A stretch of 64,000 nucleotides of DNA, from assembly GCF_900089455.2 (NCBI RefSeq), contig NZ_LT907988.1:310001-374000 (forward strand), read 5' to 3'. A program made the translations under genes and the position numbers. The DNA comes from Orrella dioscoreae (GTDB lineage: Bacteria > Pseudomonadota > Gammaproteobacteria > Burkholderiales > Burkholderiaceae_B). Under the pieces are notes generated by a model that had not been told where the DNA came from, made no database searches, and saw nothing but the letters and a program-made list of their open reading frames with translations. Of this stretch, positions 18,999 through 28,900 are shown in pieces (position 1 is the first letter of the stretch; each line of letters begins with the position of its first letter).

Positions 18999-20158
18999 CA
19001 CAGATACTTCAGCCACGCGATGTCGCGGCGGCGCGCCTTCAGGCGCCCGAAGGCGCGCACCGGCAGGTACAGCGCCACGGCCAGCAGCACCGTGATCAGC
19101 CACACGGCAGCCATGCTGTCCACGCCGAAGTATTTGCCCTGGTTCAGGCCCCACACGGCCACGCACACCAGGTACAGCCCCTTCAGCACATACAGGTGCA
19201 GAAGATAGAAGAACATCGGCGCCGCGCCATACACGCACAGGGCGCGCACCCAGCGGGCCTCGCCCGCGCGTTCGATGCATGCCAGCAACAACAGGCCCAG
19301 GCCCAGCGTCAGCAGCAGGAAGAAAAGCGAGGGCGGATACTTCGTGATGTTCACGACATCCATGATGGTGCGCAGCAGGGTGTCCTGCGGCTGCCAGGTC
19401 TGTGCCTGGCCATAGGCGTTGAAAGCGCGCAGGAGCGTGAAGGCCGCCAGGGCCGACAGGCCGGCGGTCCACAGCCAGCGCGCACGCAGGGCAGGCGCGG
19501 TCGCCTTGCCGAACCAGGGGCCGGCCGCGTAGCCCAGCGCGATCACGCCGATCCACGGCAGCACCGGATACGAGGTGCGCAGGCGCAGCGATTCGCTCAC
19601 TGCCAGCCAGCCGCGGTCATGCAGGATGGCCCAGGGCACATGCATGGCGTGCCCCGCCGCGAAGTGCACGCCGTCCAGCGCGTTGTGGCCCGCCACCAGC
19701 GCCACGCCGACCATCACCAGCGCCGTGCGGGGCAGCCACACCAGCGCGGCCAGTGCCAGCATCGACAGGCCGATGGCCCAGATCACCTGCAGGTAGACCA
19801 CGGTGGGCGGGAACTGGCCTGTCCACGCGAAGTTCACCACGATGACTTCCAGCGCCACCAGGAACAGGCCGCGCTTGGCAAGAAAGGCCGCCACCTCGCG
19901 TGTGCTGCCCGCCTTCTGGCCGTAAAGCCAGGCCGACAGGCCGGTCAGGAAGACGAACACCGGCGCGCACAGATGGGCCAGCAGGCGCGAGAAGAACAGC
20001 ACGGGTTCGGTCGCGGCCGCGTCCATCGGGTCGCCGACCTGGTGATGCAGGAAGACGGTCTCGCGCACGTGGTCCAGCAGCATGATCACGATGACCAGGC
20101 CGCGCAGGGCGTCGATGGCGAGAAGGCGGGAAGAGGGGGGGGCAGCGGGGGAAGACAT
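18998..20158 (-). CDS. multi-pass membrane protein, DUF1624 / HGSNAT-like acyltransferase family
   Basis: A 386-residue protein with about ten membrane helices. It starts with the family signature SRLLAIDALRGLVIVIMLLDH, where Arg and the following Asp-His belong to the heparan-alpha-glucosaminide N-acetyltransferase catalytic-domain family (DUF1624). Later segments include LAHLCAPVFVFLTGLSAWL and FFYLLHLYVLKGLY. Members probably move acyl groups across the membrane onto sugars, though bacterial substrates are not established. It is coupled by a four-base overlap to the porin gene downstream. Confidence 0.83.
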   Translation of the reverse strand: MSSPAAPPSSRLLAIDALRGLVIVIMLLDHVRETVFLHHQVGDPMDAAATEPVLFFSRLLAHLCAPVFVFLTGLSAWLYGQKAGSTREVAAFLAKRGLFLVALEVIVVNFAWTGQFPPTVVYLQVIWAIGLSMLALAALVWLPRTALVMVGVALVAGHNALDGVHFAAGHAMHVPWAILHDRGWLAVSESLRLRTSYPVLPWIGVIALGYAAGPWFGKATAPALRARWLWTAGLSALAAFTLLRAFNAYGQAQTWQPQDTLLRTIMDVVNITKYPPSLFFLLLTLGLGLLLLACIERAGEARWVRALCVYGAAPMFFYLLHLYVLKGLYLVCVAVWGLNQGKYFGVDSMAAVWLITVLLAVALYLPVRAFGRLKARRRDIAWLKYL

Positions 20159-20262
20159 GGAAAACGGGGGAGGCAGGACAAGGGAACGAGGCAGGATTGT
20201 AATGAAATAACGTTTCATTGCAATGGCGTGGCGCCCGCCTGTCCGTGTGACGTGCCCGGATG

Positions 20263-20748
20263 TCAGTCCACCGCGATACGGGTATCGAACTTGGCGCGAT
20301 GCACCGAGAAGAAGGTGCGCACGTTGCGCACATTGGCCTGGGCGGTGAAGGCCCGGTGCACCAGTGCGTGATAGGCCGGCATGTCGCGCACCTGCGCCAC
20401 CAGCAGGAAGTCGGGGCCGGGCGACACGCGGTAGCACTGCAGCACGGCAGCTTCCTTGCACATCTGCCGTTCGAAGGCGTCCAGGCTTTCGGCGGCCTGG
20501 TTGTCCAGCGTGACCTCCACGATGGCGGTCAGGGTGCTGCCCAGCTTGCGCGGATCCAGGATGGCCACCTGGCGTTCGATGACGCCCAGCTCGGTCAGCC
20601 GGCGCACCCGCCGCAGGCAGGTGGGCGGCGATGCATGCACCCGCGCGGCCAGGTCCTGGTTGGTCAGCGCGCTGTCTTCCTGCAGTTGCGCCAGGATGCG
20701 GCGGTCCAGATCATCCAGTTCCGGCAGCTCGGACGGGCTTTCTTGCAT
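20263..20748 (-). CDS. Lrp/AsnC family transcriptional regulator
   Basis: A 161-residue regulator with an N-terminal winged helix-turn-helix (LDDLDRRILAQLQEDSALTN, helix around SPPTCLRRVRRL) and a C-terminal RAM ligand-binding domain (about residues 75-150). It likely senses an amino acid. The start at 20748 is followed upstream by a 7-bp inverted repeat, a likely site of autoregulation. It is divergent from glmS with about 150 bases between, so it could also influence glmS. Confidence 0.92.
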   Translation of the reverse strand: MQESPSELPELDDLDRRILAQLQEDSALTNQDLAARVHASPPTCLRRVRRLTELGVIERQVAILDPRKLGSTLTAIVEVTLDNQAAESLDAFERQMCKEAAVLQCYRVSPGPDFLLVAQVRDMPAYHALVHRAFTAQANVRNVRTFFSVHRAKFDTRIAVD

Positions 20749-20752
20749 GAAA

Positions 20753-20779
20753 ATTCCATGTAAATCATAAATATGGAAT
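20753..20779. promoter_or_regulatory. inverted repeat upstream of the Lrp gene, candidate Lrp site
   Basis: ATTCCAT (20753-20759) and ATGGAAT (20773-20779) form perfect 7-bp arms around a 13-base A/T-rich spacer, starting five bases before the Lrp gene start. AT-rich dyads of this spacing suit Lrp/AsnC proteins. The whole 20750-20850 stretch is strikingly AT-rich for this genome. Confidence 0.5.
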
Positions 20780-20898
20780 TTAATTTAATCACAATAATGT
20801 AAGAAAATAAACGGCCAAAAATCAAGGAATTAAGACATCAAATTTCTTCTCGCCTGACGCACAATGCCCCATCGTTTTCTTGATCGGAGGCATTCTCC

Positions 20899-22731
20899 AT
20901 GTGCGGCATCGTAGGCGCCGTCGCCCAGCGCGACATCACCCCCATCCTCGTCGAAGGCCTGAAGCGCCTGGAATACCGTGGCTATGACTCCTGCGGCGTG
21001 GCGGTCTACCTGGACGGCAAGCTGCGCCGCACGCGCAGCACGCAGCGCGTGTCGGAACTGGCCTCGCAGATCGAGCAGGACAAGCTGAACGGCTTCACCG
21101 GCATCGCCCACACCCGCTGGGCCACGCACGGCGCGCCGCTCACGCACAACGCCCACCCCCACTTCTCGGCACAGGGCAAGGACGAGCCGCGCATCGCGCT
21201 GGTCCACAACGGCATCATCGAGAACCACGACGAATTGCGCGCCGAGCTGCAAGCCGTTGGCTATGTGTTCGAAAGCCAGACCGACACCGAAGTCATCGCC
21301 CACCTGGTCAACCACCTGTACCAGGGCGACCTGTTCGAAGCCGTGCAGCAAGCCGTGCGCCGCCTGCATGGCGCCTATGCCATCGCCGTCTTCTGCCGCG
21401 ACGAACCGCATCGCGTGGTCGGCGCCCGCCAGGGCTCGCCGCTGGTCGTGGGCATCGGCAAGCACGAGAACTTCCTGGCCTCGGACGCGCTGGCCCTGGC
21501 CGGCACCACCGACCAGATCATCTACCTGGAAGACGGCGACGTGGCCGACCTGCAGCTGGACCGCGTCTGGATCGTCGATGCCGACGGCCGCGAAGTGTCG
21601 CGCAAGCAGAACACCGTGCAGGTCCACACCGGCGCCGCCGACCTGGGCCCGTATCGCCACTTCATGCAGAAGGAAATCTTCGAGCAGCCGCGCGCCGTGG
21701 GCGACACGCTGCAGGACATCGAGCACATCACGCCCGAGCTCTTCGGCGATGGCGCCGACAAGATCTTCAAGGAAGTCGACTCGCTGCTGATCCTGGCTTG
21801 TGGCACCAGCTACTACGCCGGCCTGACCGCCAAGTACTGGATCGAATCGCTGGCCCAGATCCCCGTCAACGTCGAGATCGCCAGCGAATACCGCTATCGC
21901 GACAGCGTGCCCAACCCGCGCAGCCTGGTCGTCACCATCTCGCAGTCTGGCGAAACCGCCGACACGCTGGCCGCGCTGAAGCACGCTCGCGACCAGGGCA
22001 TGCAGCACACGCTGACCATCTGCAACGTGTCCACCAGCGCCATGGTGCGCGAGTGCGCGCTGAACTTCATCACGCGCGCCGGTGTGGAAATCGGCGTGGC
22101 CTCCACCAAGGCCTTCACCACGCAGCTTACGGGGCTGTTCCTGCTGACGCTGGTGCTGGCCAAGGCACGCGGCCGCCTGTCCGCCGAGGACGAGGCCGCG
22201 CACCTGAAGGCGCTGCGCCACCTGCCCGCGGCCATCGGTTCGGTGGTGGCCCTGGAACCGCAGATCATCGCCTGGGCCGAGCGCTTCGCCAACAAGGAGA
22301 ACGCCCTGTTCCTGGGCCGTGGCATGCACTATCCCATCGCCCTGGAGGGCGCGCTGAAGCTGAAGGAAATCAGCTACATCCACGCCGAGGCCTATCCGGC
22401 CGGCGAACTGAAGCACGGCCCGCTGGCGCTGGTCACGGACGAAATGCCCGTGGTCACCATCGCGCCGAACGACGCGCTGCTGGAGAAGCTGAAGTCCAAC
22501 ATCCAGGAAGTGCGCGCGCGCGGCGGCGAAATGTATGTGTTCGCCGACGCCGACAGCAAGATCGCCAGCGCCGAAGGGCTGCACGTGATCCGCATGCCCG
22601 AGCATTACGGCATGCTGTCTCCGATCCTGCACACGGTGCCGCTGCAGCTGCTGTCGTATCACACGGCTTGCGCGCGCGGGACGGACGTGGACAAGCCGCG
22701 GAATCTGGCGAAGAGCGTGACGGTGGAGTGA
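20899..22731 (+). CDS. glmS: glutamine--fructose-6-phosphate aminotransferase (isomerizing)
   Basis: A 610-residue enzyme making glucosamine-6-phosphate, the first step to UDP-GlcNAc. The N-terminal glutaminase has the nucleophile Cys2 (MCGIVGAV) and the HTRWATHG motif; two SIS domains follow ([22 protein letters not shown]; later [20 protein letters not shown]), and it ends with the conserved LAKSVTVE. That 3' end is the recognition site (attTn7) for Tn7-family transposons, and a Tn7-like end lies 23 bases after the stop. Start has GATCGGAGG as ribosome site. Confidence 0.98.
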   Translation: MCGIVGAVAQRDITPILVEGLKRLEYRGYDSCGVAVYLDGKLRRTRSTQRVSELASQIEQDKLNGFTGIAHTRWATHGAPLTHNAHPHFSAQGKDEPRIALVHNGIIENHDELRAELQAVGYVFESQTDTEVIAHLVNHLYQGDLFEAVQQAVRRLHGAYAIAVFCRDEPHRVVGARQGSPLVVGIGKHENFLASDALALAGTTDQIIYLEDGDVADLQLDRVWIVDADGREVSRKQNTVQVHTGAADLGPYRHFMQKEIFEQPRAVGDTLQDIEHITPELFGDGADKIFKEVDSLLILACGTSYYAGLTAKYWIESLAQIPVNVEIASEYRYRDSVPNPRSLVVTISQSGETADTLAALKHARDQGMQHTLTICNVSTSAMVRECALNFITRAGVEIGVASTKAFTTQLTGLFLLTLVLAKARGRLSAEDEAAHLKALRHLPAAIGSVVALEPQIIAWAERFANKENALFLGRGMHYPIALEGALKLKEISYIHAEAYPAGELKHGPLALVTDEMPVVTIAPNDALLEKLKSNIQEVRARGGEMYVFADADSKIASAEGLHVIRMPEHYGMLSPILHTVPLQLLSYHTACARGTDVDKPRNLAKSVTVE

Positions 22732-22754
22732 GGCGGTAGCCAGGGGCGCGCGGC

Positions 22755-22820
22755 TGAGGGTAAGGAATAAAGTCGGTTTAGACGGAATAAAGTCTGTCTA
22801 AACCGATTCCTTCTAATCTT
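22755..22820 (+). mobile_element. Tn7-like transposon end (remnant) at the glmS attachment site
   Basis: The sequence starting at 22755 reads TGAGGGTAAGGAATAAAGTC. Set beside the Tn7 right end as I remember it (TGTGGGCGGACAATAAAGTC), 14 of 20 positions agree without gaps, including all of AATAAAGTC. AATAAAGTC occurs again exactly 20 bases later (22766 and 22786), like the tandem TnsB-binding sites of Tn7 ends. The distance from the glmS stop is 23 bases, the normal Tn7 insertion distance. A longer inverted repeat (CGGTTTAGAC / GTCTAAACCG) overlaps the copies. No tns genes or second end are in the window, and the terminal TGA differs from the usual TGT, so it is probably inactive. Confidence 0.65.
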
Positions 22821-22977
22821 GCCGCTAACTCATACGGTTTGTCGTGTAAGAGGGTTCAGTCAGTGGATCTCGATTTCCTCATGCTGTAGAACACCTCAAC
22901 GAGAAAATTCCACTTCTGGATCCAACGCTTTAGCGGGGGGGATTACCCAGCGCCATTGCCAATGCCCATTTAATGAG

Positions 22978-23922
22978 TCACAGTACCCCTGTCAGCGGCC
23001 GTCCCGAAAAGTGCCGCAAGGCATTGTCGATGAACATACGCACGCTGTTGTCCAGCGCTTCTTGCGACCATCCGCCCACGTGCGGTGTCACCAGCAGATT
23101 CGGGCAGTTTTCAAAGGCTGCCGGAAAGGCTGGTTCGCCTTCATAGACATCGAGGCCGGCGCCGGCGATTTCGCTTGCGTGCAGGCAAGCCACGAGGGCT
23201 ACCGTATCGACCACGCTGCCACGGCCGACATTGATCACATAACCTTTGCTTCCCAATGCACGCAAGGCGTCGCCGCCTATCAGGTGGTGCGTGGCCATGC
23301 CACCGGGCAAGGCTACTATCAAGACCTCGGCCCACGCCGCCAAAGCCATGACGCTGGAGAAATGAGTGGCTGGAACATCCGGCTTGGGATTTCGCGAGAA
23401 GTATCCCACTGGCATGTCGAAGGCTGCCGCGCGTCGGGCGATGCATTGCCCGATCGCCCCCATGCCGCACAGGCCTAGCCGGCGGCCCGATACGATGGGC
23501 AGCGGCTGCAGTTGTGAGCGCCAGCCGCCCTGGCGTGCGAAGGCGTCGAGCATGGGAATGCCGCGCACCAGCGAGAACATCAAGGCAAAGGCGTGATCGG
23601 ACACCGTAATCGCGTTGCTGCTCGCACCATTGGTGACGGTGATGCCCCGCTGGCGGGCCGCCGCGACGTCCACCTTCTCGTAGCCTGTGCCTTGCACGCA
23701 GACCAGCGTCAGATTAGGCAAGGCTGTGATCTCGTCCGCGTGCAGGCCCTCCGAGCCATTGGTGAGAACGCAACGGAATCGTGCGCCATGTTGTTCGATG
23801 GTGCGTTGCCTGAAGTCGGGTTCCACCGCCACCGTAATGTCGAAATGCTCGCGCATCCAGGCCAGGTGCGCGTCGCTGTTGCGGGTGATCGCCAGTACGG
23901 CGGGTTTGCTGGCAGTCGTCAT
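22978..23922 (-). CDS. D-2-hydroxyacid dehydrogenase (NAD(P)-dependent)
   Basis: A 314-residue dehydrogenase that interconverts a 2-oxoacid and a D-2-hydroxyacid. The cofactor fold shows GMGAIGQCIARR followed by a strand ending in SRNP, where Arg in place of an acidic residue suggests NADPH preference, as in glyoxylate/hydroxypyruvate reductases. The catalytic triad is visible: Arg in NVGRGSVVD, Glu in DVYEGEPAF, His in TPHVGG. It is the last gene of the minus-strand island cluster, about 60 bases after the aminotransferase gene. Substrate unknown. Confidence 0.93.
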   Translation of the reverse strand: MTTASKPAVLAITRNSDAHLAWMREHFDITVAVEPDFRQRTIEQHGARFRCVLTNGSEGLHADEITALPNLTLVCVQGTGYEKVDVAAARQRGITVTNGASSNAITVSDHAFALMFSLVRGIPMLDAFARQGGWRSQLQPLPIVSGRRLGLCGMGAIGQCIARRAAAFDMPVGYFSRNPKPDVPATHFSSVMALAAWAEVLIVALPGGMATHHLIGGDALRALGSKGYVINVGRGSVVDTVALVACLHASEIAGAGLDVYEGEPAFPAAFENCPNLLVTPHVGGWSQEALDNSVRMFIDNALRHFSGRPLTGVL

Positions 23923-23984
23923 GGCCCGTTCTCCTAGTCGCTGTAGACTTCAGCGGCAGGCCGCGCGCAGGCGGCCCGTCATGG

Positions 23985-25187
23985 TCAGCGCAACGAAGCG
24001 CAAAAGGCAGCGATACGTTCGCAGGCCTTCTTCAGGGCCTTGGTCTCGGTGGCGAAGGAAATGCGGAAGTAGCCGGGCTGACCGAAGGCCGTGCCTGGCA
24101 CGACGGCCACGCCGGTCTGCGTCAGCAAGGCCTGGGCAAAGTCCTGGTCCGAGGCCAGCGCCCGTCCATCTTCGGTGTGTTTGCCCAGGGCGTCTTCGCA
24201 CGAGATGAAGTAATAGAAAGCACCTTCGGGCATCGCGTACCGCAAGCCGCGTGCCGGCTGCAGTACTCGCGCCACCAGTTGCCGTCGCTGCGCATAGGCC
24301 TGCCGAAACCGCAGCACGTCGTCGAATGGACCGTCCAGCGCCGCAGCGGCCGCCCATTGCGCTACCGAATTGGGCGCTGAGGTAAGCTGGCTTTGTACCT
24401 TCTGCATGGCCTTGAGCAGCGCCTTGTCGCCAGCCGCGTAGCCGATGCGCCAGCCTGTCATGGCGTAGGCCTTCGAGACGCCATTGACCAGCAACGTGCG
24501 CGCCTTCAGCTCGGGGGCCGCCTGAGGCAGCGTCGCGAACTTCACCGAGTCGTAGACCAGGTGTTCGTAGATGTCGTCGCTCATTACGTGTACATGCGGG
24601 TGGCGCGCCAGAACCTGCGCCAGGCCCTGCAGTTCTGCCAGGCTGTACACTGCGCCCGAGGGATTGCATGGCGAGTTCAGCATCAGCCATTTCGTCTTCG
24701 CCGTGATGTGATGCTCGAGTACTGCCGGCGTCAGTTTCAGCGTGCCTGCCTCGGGTTGTGCATACACCGGTACCCCGCCCAAAAGGCCGACCAACTCGGG
24801 ATACGTGACCCAATAGGGCACGGGAATGATGACTTCGTCGCCCGGGTTGATGGTGGCAATAAGGGCGTTGGAGATGACCTGCTTGGCGCCGTTGGACGCC
24901 ATCACCTCGTCCATGCCGTAGTGCAGACCGTTCTCGCGCGAGAGCTTGGTCACGATGGCCTGACGCAACGCCTCGATGCCGCTGGCAGGCGTGTATTTGG
25001 TCTGGCCGCGCGCGGCGGCGTCTCGGGCCGCCAACTGGATGTGCTCGGGCGTGTGGAAGTCGGGCTCGCCGGTGCTCAGCGAGATCACGTCGCGGCCGGC
25101 GGCTTTCAGCTCGCGGGCGGTCTGCGCCACGCGCATGGTAGCCGACGGGTTCATGCGCATGACCGCGCTGGAGAGTATTGTGGGCAT
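23985..25187 (-). CDS. class I/II pyridoxal-phosphate aminotransferase (aspartate aminotransferase type)
   Basis: A 400-residue aminotransferase of fold type I, subgroup I-gamma. Visible features are LSTGEPDFHTPEHI, the cofactor-binding NGAKQ and NSPCNPSGA, the SDDIYEHLVYD segment, the Schiff-base Lys in SKAYAMTGWRIGY, and the carboxylate-binding Arg in YFRISFAT. It is related to prokaryotic aspartate/prephenate aminotransferases, but its place between a hydroxyacid dehydrogenase and an RraA-like gene suggests a catabolic role, turning an amino acid released by the HyuAB enzyme into its 2-oxoacid. It starts nine bases after the RraA stop, with AAGGA as ribosome site. Confidence 0.93.
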   Translation of the reverse strand: MPTILSSAVMRMNPSATMRVAQTARELKAAGRDVISLSTGEPDFHTPEHIQLAARDAAARGQTKYTPASGIEALRQAIVTKLSRENGLHYGMDEVMASNGAKQVISNALIATINPGDEVIIPVPYWVTYPELVGLLGGVPVYAQPEAGTLKLTPAVLEHHITAKTKWLMLNSPCNPSGAVYSLAELQGLAQVLARHPHVHVMSDDIYEHLVYDSVKFATLPQAAPELKARTLLVNGVSKAYAMTGWRIGYAAGDKALLKAMQKVQSQLTSAPNSVAQWAAAAALDGPFDDVLRFRQAYAQRRQLVARVLQPARGLRYAMPEGAFYYFISCEDALGKHTEDGRALASDQDFAQALLTQTGVAVVPGTAFGQPGYFRISFATETKALKKACERIAAFCASLR

Positions 25188-25196
25188 CGCTGGTCC

Positions 25197-25904
25197 TTAC
25201 TTGGCGTTGCCGGCAGCGCTGGCGCCGGCGGGCATGAAAACACAGCCCGAGGCACGCACGGCGGCCTCGACCCACGACCGGTCGTCCTTGCCGGCTCGGA
25301 TACGATCCCAGCTGCCTTGCTCGGCGCCATGCTTCTTGCGGGCCGCCGGCAACAGGTCGGTGGCATCGGCAGCGGCAATGGCCAGAACGCCATCGTCGTC
25401 CCCCACGATCAGGTCGCCGGGGTTCACGGTCATCTGGCCCAGGATCACCGGCACGTTGATTTCGCCCGGCCCCGCTTTGTAGGGGCCGCGATGCGTGACG
25501 CCGGCGGCGAAAACGGGCATGTTCGACTGGCGTATGGCGGCTACGTCGCGGATGGCGCCATCGATGACGAAACCGGCCACTGACTTGCGTTCGGCGTAGG
25601 CAAGGATGAATTCACCGATGATCGAGTTGGTCAGGTCGCCACCGGCCTCCACTACGATGACGTCTCCAGGCTGCGCCATTTCGATGGCCTGATGCACCAT
25701 CAGGTTGTCACCGGGGCGCACGCGCACGGTCAGTGCCTGGCCGCACAGGTAGGCGCCATTGTGATACGGGCGTAGCCGGCTTCCGCCGCCTGACAGGCGT
25801 TGCATCGAGTCGCTGATGTTGGCCACGGGCAGACCGCGGTACTGCTCGACCAGGTCGCCCAGGCTTGGCCAGTTGCGGGGAAAGACACGGTTTCCTATTG
25901 ACAT
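25197..25904 (-). CDS. RraA-like protein (4-hydroxy-4-methyl-2-oxoglutarate aldolase / oxaloacetate decarboxylase family)
   Basis: A 235-residue member of the RraA/dimethylmenaquinone methyltransferase-like family, which includes metal-dependent class II pyruvate aldolases. The catalytic signature GFVIDGAIRD with its Arg-Asp pair is intact, as is VRPGDNLMVHQAIEMAQPGD and the EAGGD loop, so aldolase or decarboxylase activity is more likely than an RNase E inhibitor role. A short C-terminal extension (WVEAAVRASGCVF) is also present. Start at 25904 was chosen for its AAGGAGC ribosome site. A second, similar gene is at 43176. Confidence 0.88.
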   Translation of the reverse strand: MSIGNRVFPRNWPSLGDLVEQYRGLPVANISDSMQRLSGGGSRLRPYHNGAYLCGQALTVRVRPGDNLMVHQAIEMAQPGDVIVVEAGGDLTNSIIGEFILAYAERKSVAGFVIDGAIRDVAAIRQSNMPVFAAGVTHRGPYKAGPGEINVPVILGQMTVNPGDLIVGDDDGVLAIAAADATDLLPAARKKHGAEQGSWDRIRAGKDDRSWVEAAVRASGCVFMPAGASAAGNAK

Positions 25905-25982
25905 GTTTGCTCCTTGGGTAAGGCCTGCCGGCAACGTGTGCGTGGGTTGCGCAGGGCAAGCGCTTGGGTTCTTGAAGGGGAT

Positions 25983-28900
25983 TCAGTCGCTCAGCAGGGC
26001 CTGCAGATCGCACGCCTGCCAGTCGGGCGAACCGAATCCGCCTCCGCCGGGGGTGCGCACCACCAGCACGTCGCCTTTTTTCAATTCGTGGCTCTTGCGC
26101 AGGTCGATCTGTTCGCCGTTGAGCAGGGCCTGGCCATGTTGGCCTTCGCCACCACCAAACACGCCGGGGGCGCCATGGCGCACACGGTCGCCCACCATGT
26201 TCAGCGTGTACGTGCCCGCCTCGGTAATCAGGAATTCCATGTCGATACCGTCTCCTCCGCGGTGCCAGCCCTTGCCGCCCGAGCCGGTGCGCAGGCGGCG
26301 GTAGTTCACGCGTACCGGTCCCAGGCGTTCGAGAACTTCCAGCGGTGCGCCCGAGATGTTGCTGGGCCAACTGACGGCAGCCAGGCCGTGACGGGCATGC
26401 GAGCCGCCCATGCCGCCATTGAAGAAGCCCTTGATCATGACGTTTTCTCCTGCTGCGGTGCGCCCCTTGATTAGCATGGCCCATATGGGCGAGCCGGCGC
26501 TGGCCTGGATCTTGCCGGGTAGGGCAGGGGCCAGTGCCTGGAACACCAGCGAGGGCAGGTAGTGGCCGACGGTGGCGCGGTTGCCGCCGGACAGTGGGAA
26601 GTTGTGGTTCAGGATGCTGCCCTCGGGCGCCAGCACATCCAGTGAACGGAAGGAACCTTCGTTGTTGGGGCTGTCCGGATCGAGCAGGCACTTCAGGGCA
26701 TACACGGTGAAGGCATGCGTGTAGCAATAGGCCACGTTCAGCGCGGCGCGGATCTCGTCGGTCGTGCCGTCGTAGTCCACCGTAATGCGCTCGTCCTCGA
26801 CGATGACCTTGGCATTGAGCTTGAGTGGCGTACCCAGGCCATCCATGAGCTGGCTGGCTGGGTAGCTGCCATTGGGGATGGCACGGATGCTGTTGCGCGT
26901 GGCGTTGTCGGTGCGCGCGAACGATTCACGGGCGAAGTCGTCCAGGTGCGCCAGGTTCCACTCCTGCATCACGGTCTTGACGCGTCGCTCCATCACCGTC
27001 AGCGCCGAAATCTGGCCGAAGAGGTCGCCCACCACCTGGTCCGGGGCGCGCACGTTCTTGGCCAGCAGTTGCACGATGGCCTCGTTGACTACGCCGCGCG
27101 ACTTGAGCTTCATGATGGGGATCTGGAAACCTTCCTGGAAGATGTCGGGGATGGCGTAGGCATTGGAGTTGCCGCCGATGTCCACGGCGTGCGCGGTGCT
27201 GGCCGCGAAGGCCACCAGCTTGCCGTCGTGGAAGATGGGCGCAGCCACGTTGATGTCCGACAGGTGGCCGGTACCCAGCCAGGCGTCGTTGGTCACGTAG
27301 ACATCGCCTTCATGGATGTTGTCCAGGCCGAAATGCGTAATGAAATGCCGCACCGTGCGTGGCAGGCTGCCGATGAAGACCGGGATGCTTTTGGTGCCTT
27401 GCGCCAAGGCGTTGCCATGCTTGTCGGTCAACACCACCGAGAAGTCGTCGGACTCGCGCACCACGGTCGAGAACGAGGTGCGCACCAGGGCGGCGGCGGC
27501 TTCGTCGACGATGGCGATCAGGCGACGCCAGAAAATCTCCAGGCTGACGCTGTCGAAATGCTTGTTGTGCGAGCTGGCGCCGGCAATGCTGACGATGGCC
27601 GTGCCACCCTTGCCCATGACCAAGCGGTCGCCGTTGGCCAGCACCAGGGTAGACCCGGGCTGTTCGACCACGGCGGGGCCGTCCACCGACTCACCTTCGG
27701 CAATGGCATGCCAGCGGTAGACGCCAGCCATGGTGGCCTGGTCCTGGCCGGGAATGAGGATTTCCCGTTCTCCTACACGTGCCTGCAAGCCGATGTCCGG
27801 TCCGGATACCGGAAAGCTCAGCTCGGTGTCCGGGTCCACCAGGGTGAGCGACGCCGTCACGCGCAGCATGGTCAACTCCACTTCGCCCCACGCCAGCGCC
27901 TGGCCAAACACCGCGCTGTACTGGGCCTCGAAGGCGGCGCGGATGGATTGCACCGGGTCCACACTGGCCAGTGCTTCGGTCAGCGTGACTGACAGTTCAA
28001 AGCCTTGGCCGGCGTAGCGCATTTCGGCCAAATAGGCGATGTCGGCGGCGGGGTGGCCGGGCAGCATGTCTGCCACTTGCGCAGCACCTTCCCGCGAGAG
28101 CGCATCGAAGGCGTCTTGAATAGTCGGTAGGGTATGGTCAGACAGCTTCGCGCCCAGGAAGCGCGCGCAGTCTACGCGTACTGGCGCCAGCACCAGGCCG
28201 ATGGCCGACGCCACGCCGGCGGCGGCGGGGCAGATCAGGGTCGATATCTTCAGCTTGCGGGCGACGCCACCACCATGGATCGGGCCGCCGCCGCCCGTGA
28301 CTAGCAAGGCCAGACGCGACGGATCCTGGCCGCGTTCCGCCGCATGCACTCGGGCAGCCGCGGCCATGCTTTCATTTGCCAAGTCGTGCACGCCGCCGGC
28401 TGCGGCGTGCAGCGGAACATCCAAGTCCTGGCTCAGGCGCCCGAATACGGCGTCCGAGCGATTGCGGTCCAGGTTGATGGTGCCGTTGGCGAAGTAACCT
28501 GGGTTCAGGTAGCCCAGCAACAGGTTGGCGTCGCTGACCGTGGGGTGCACGCCGCCACGGCCATAGGCAGCCGGGCCGGGTTCCGAGCCGGCGCTGGTCG
28601 GGCCCACTTTCAGCAGGCCCAGCTTGTCCACGCGGGCAATGCCGCCCCCGCCGGCGCCGATCTCGATCAGGTCGATCGTGGGGATGCGGATGGGCAGGCC
28701 GCTGTCGGGCACAAAGCGTTTTTCACGCGCGGCTTCGAACACGTGCGACACCAGCGGTTCGCCGTTCTCCACGGCACACAGCTTGGCGGTGGTGCCACCC
28801 AGGTCCAAAGCCACGAAGTTTTCCGAGCCGCTGCGCTTGGCGAAATAGGCGGCGGCCAGGGTGCCTGCCGCCGGTCCTGACTCCAACAATTGGATAGGCG

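Noticed and set aside
25197-25904. RraA as regulator of RNase E
   Set aside because: The catalytic Arg-Asp signature and catabolic context favour an aldolase/decarboxylase; the same holds for the gene at 43176.
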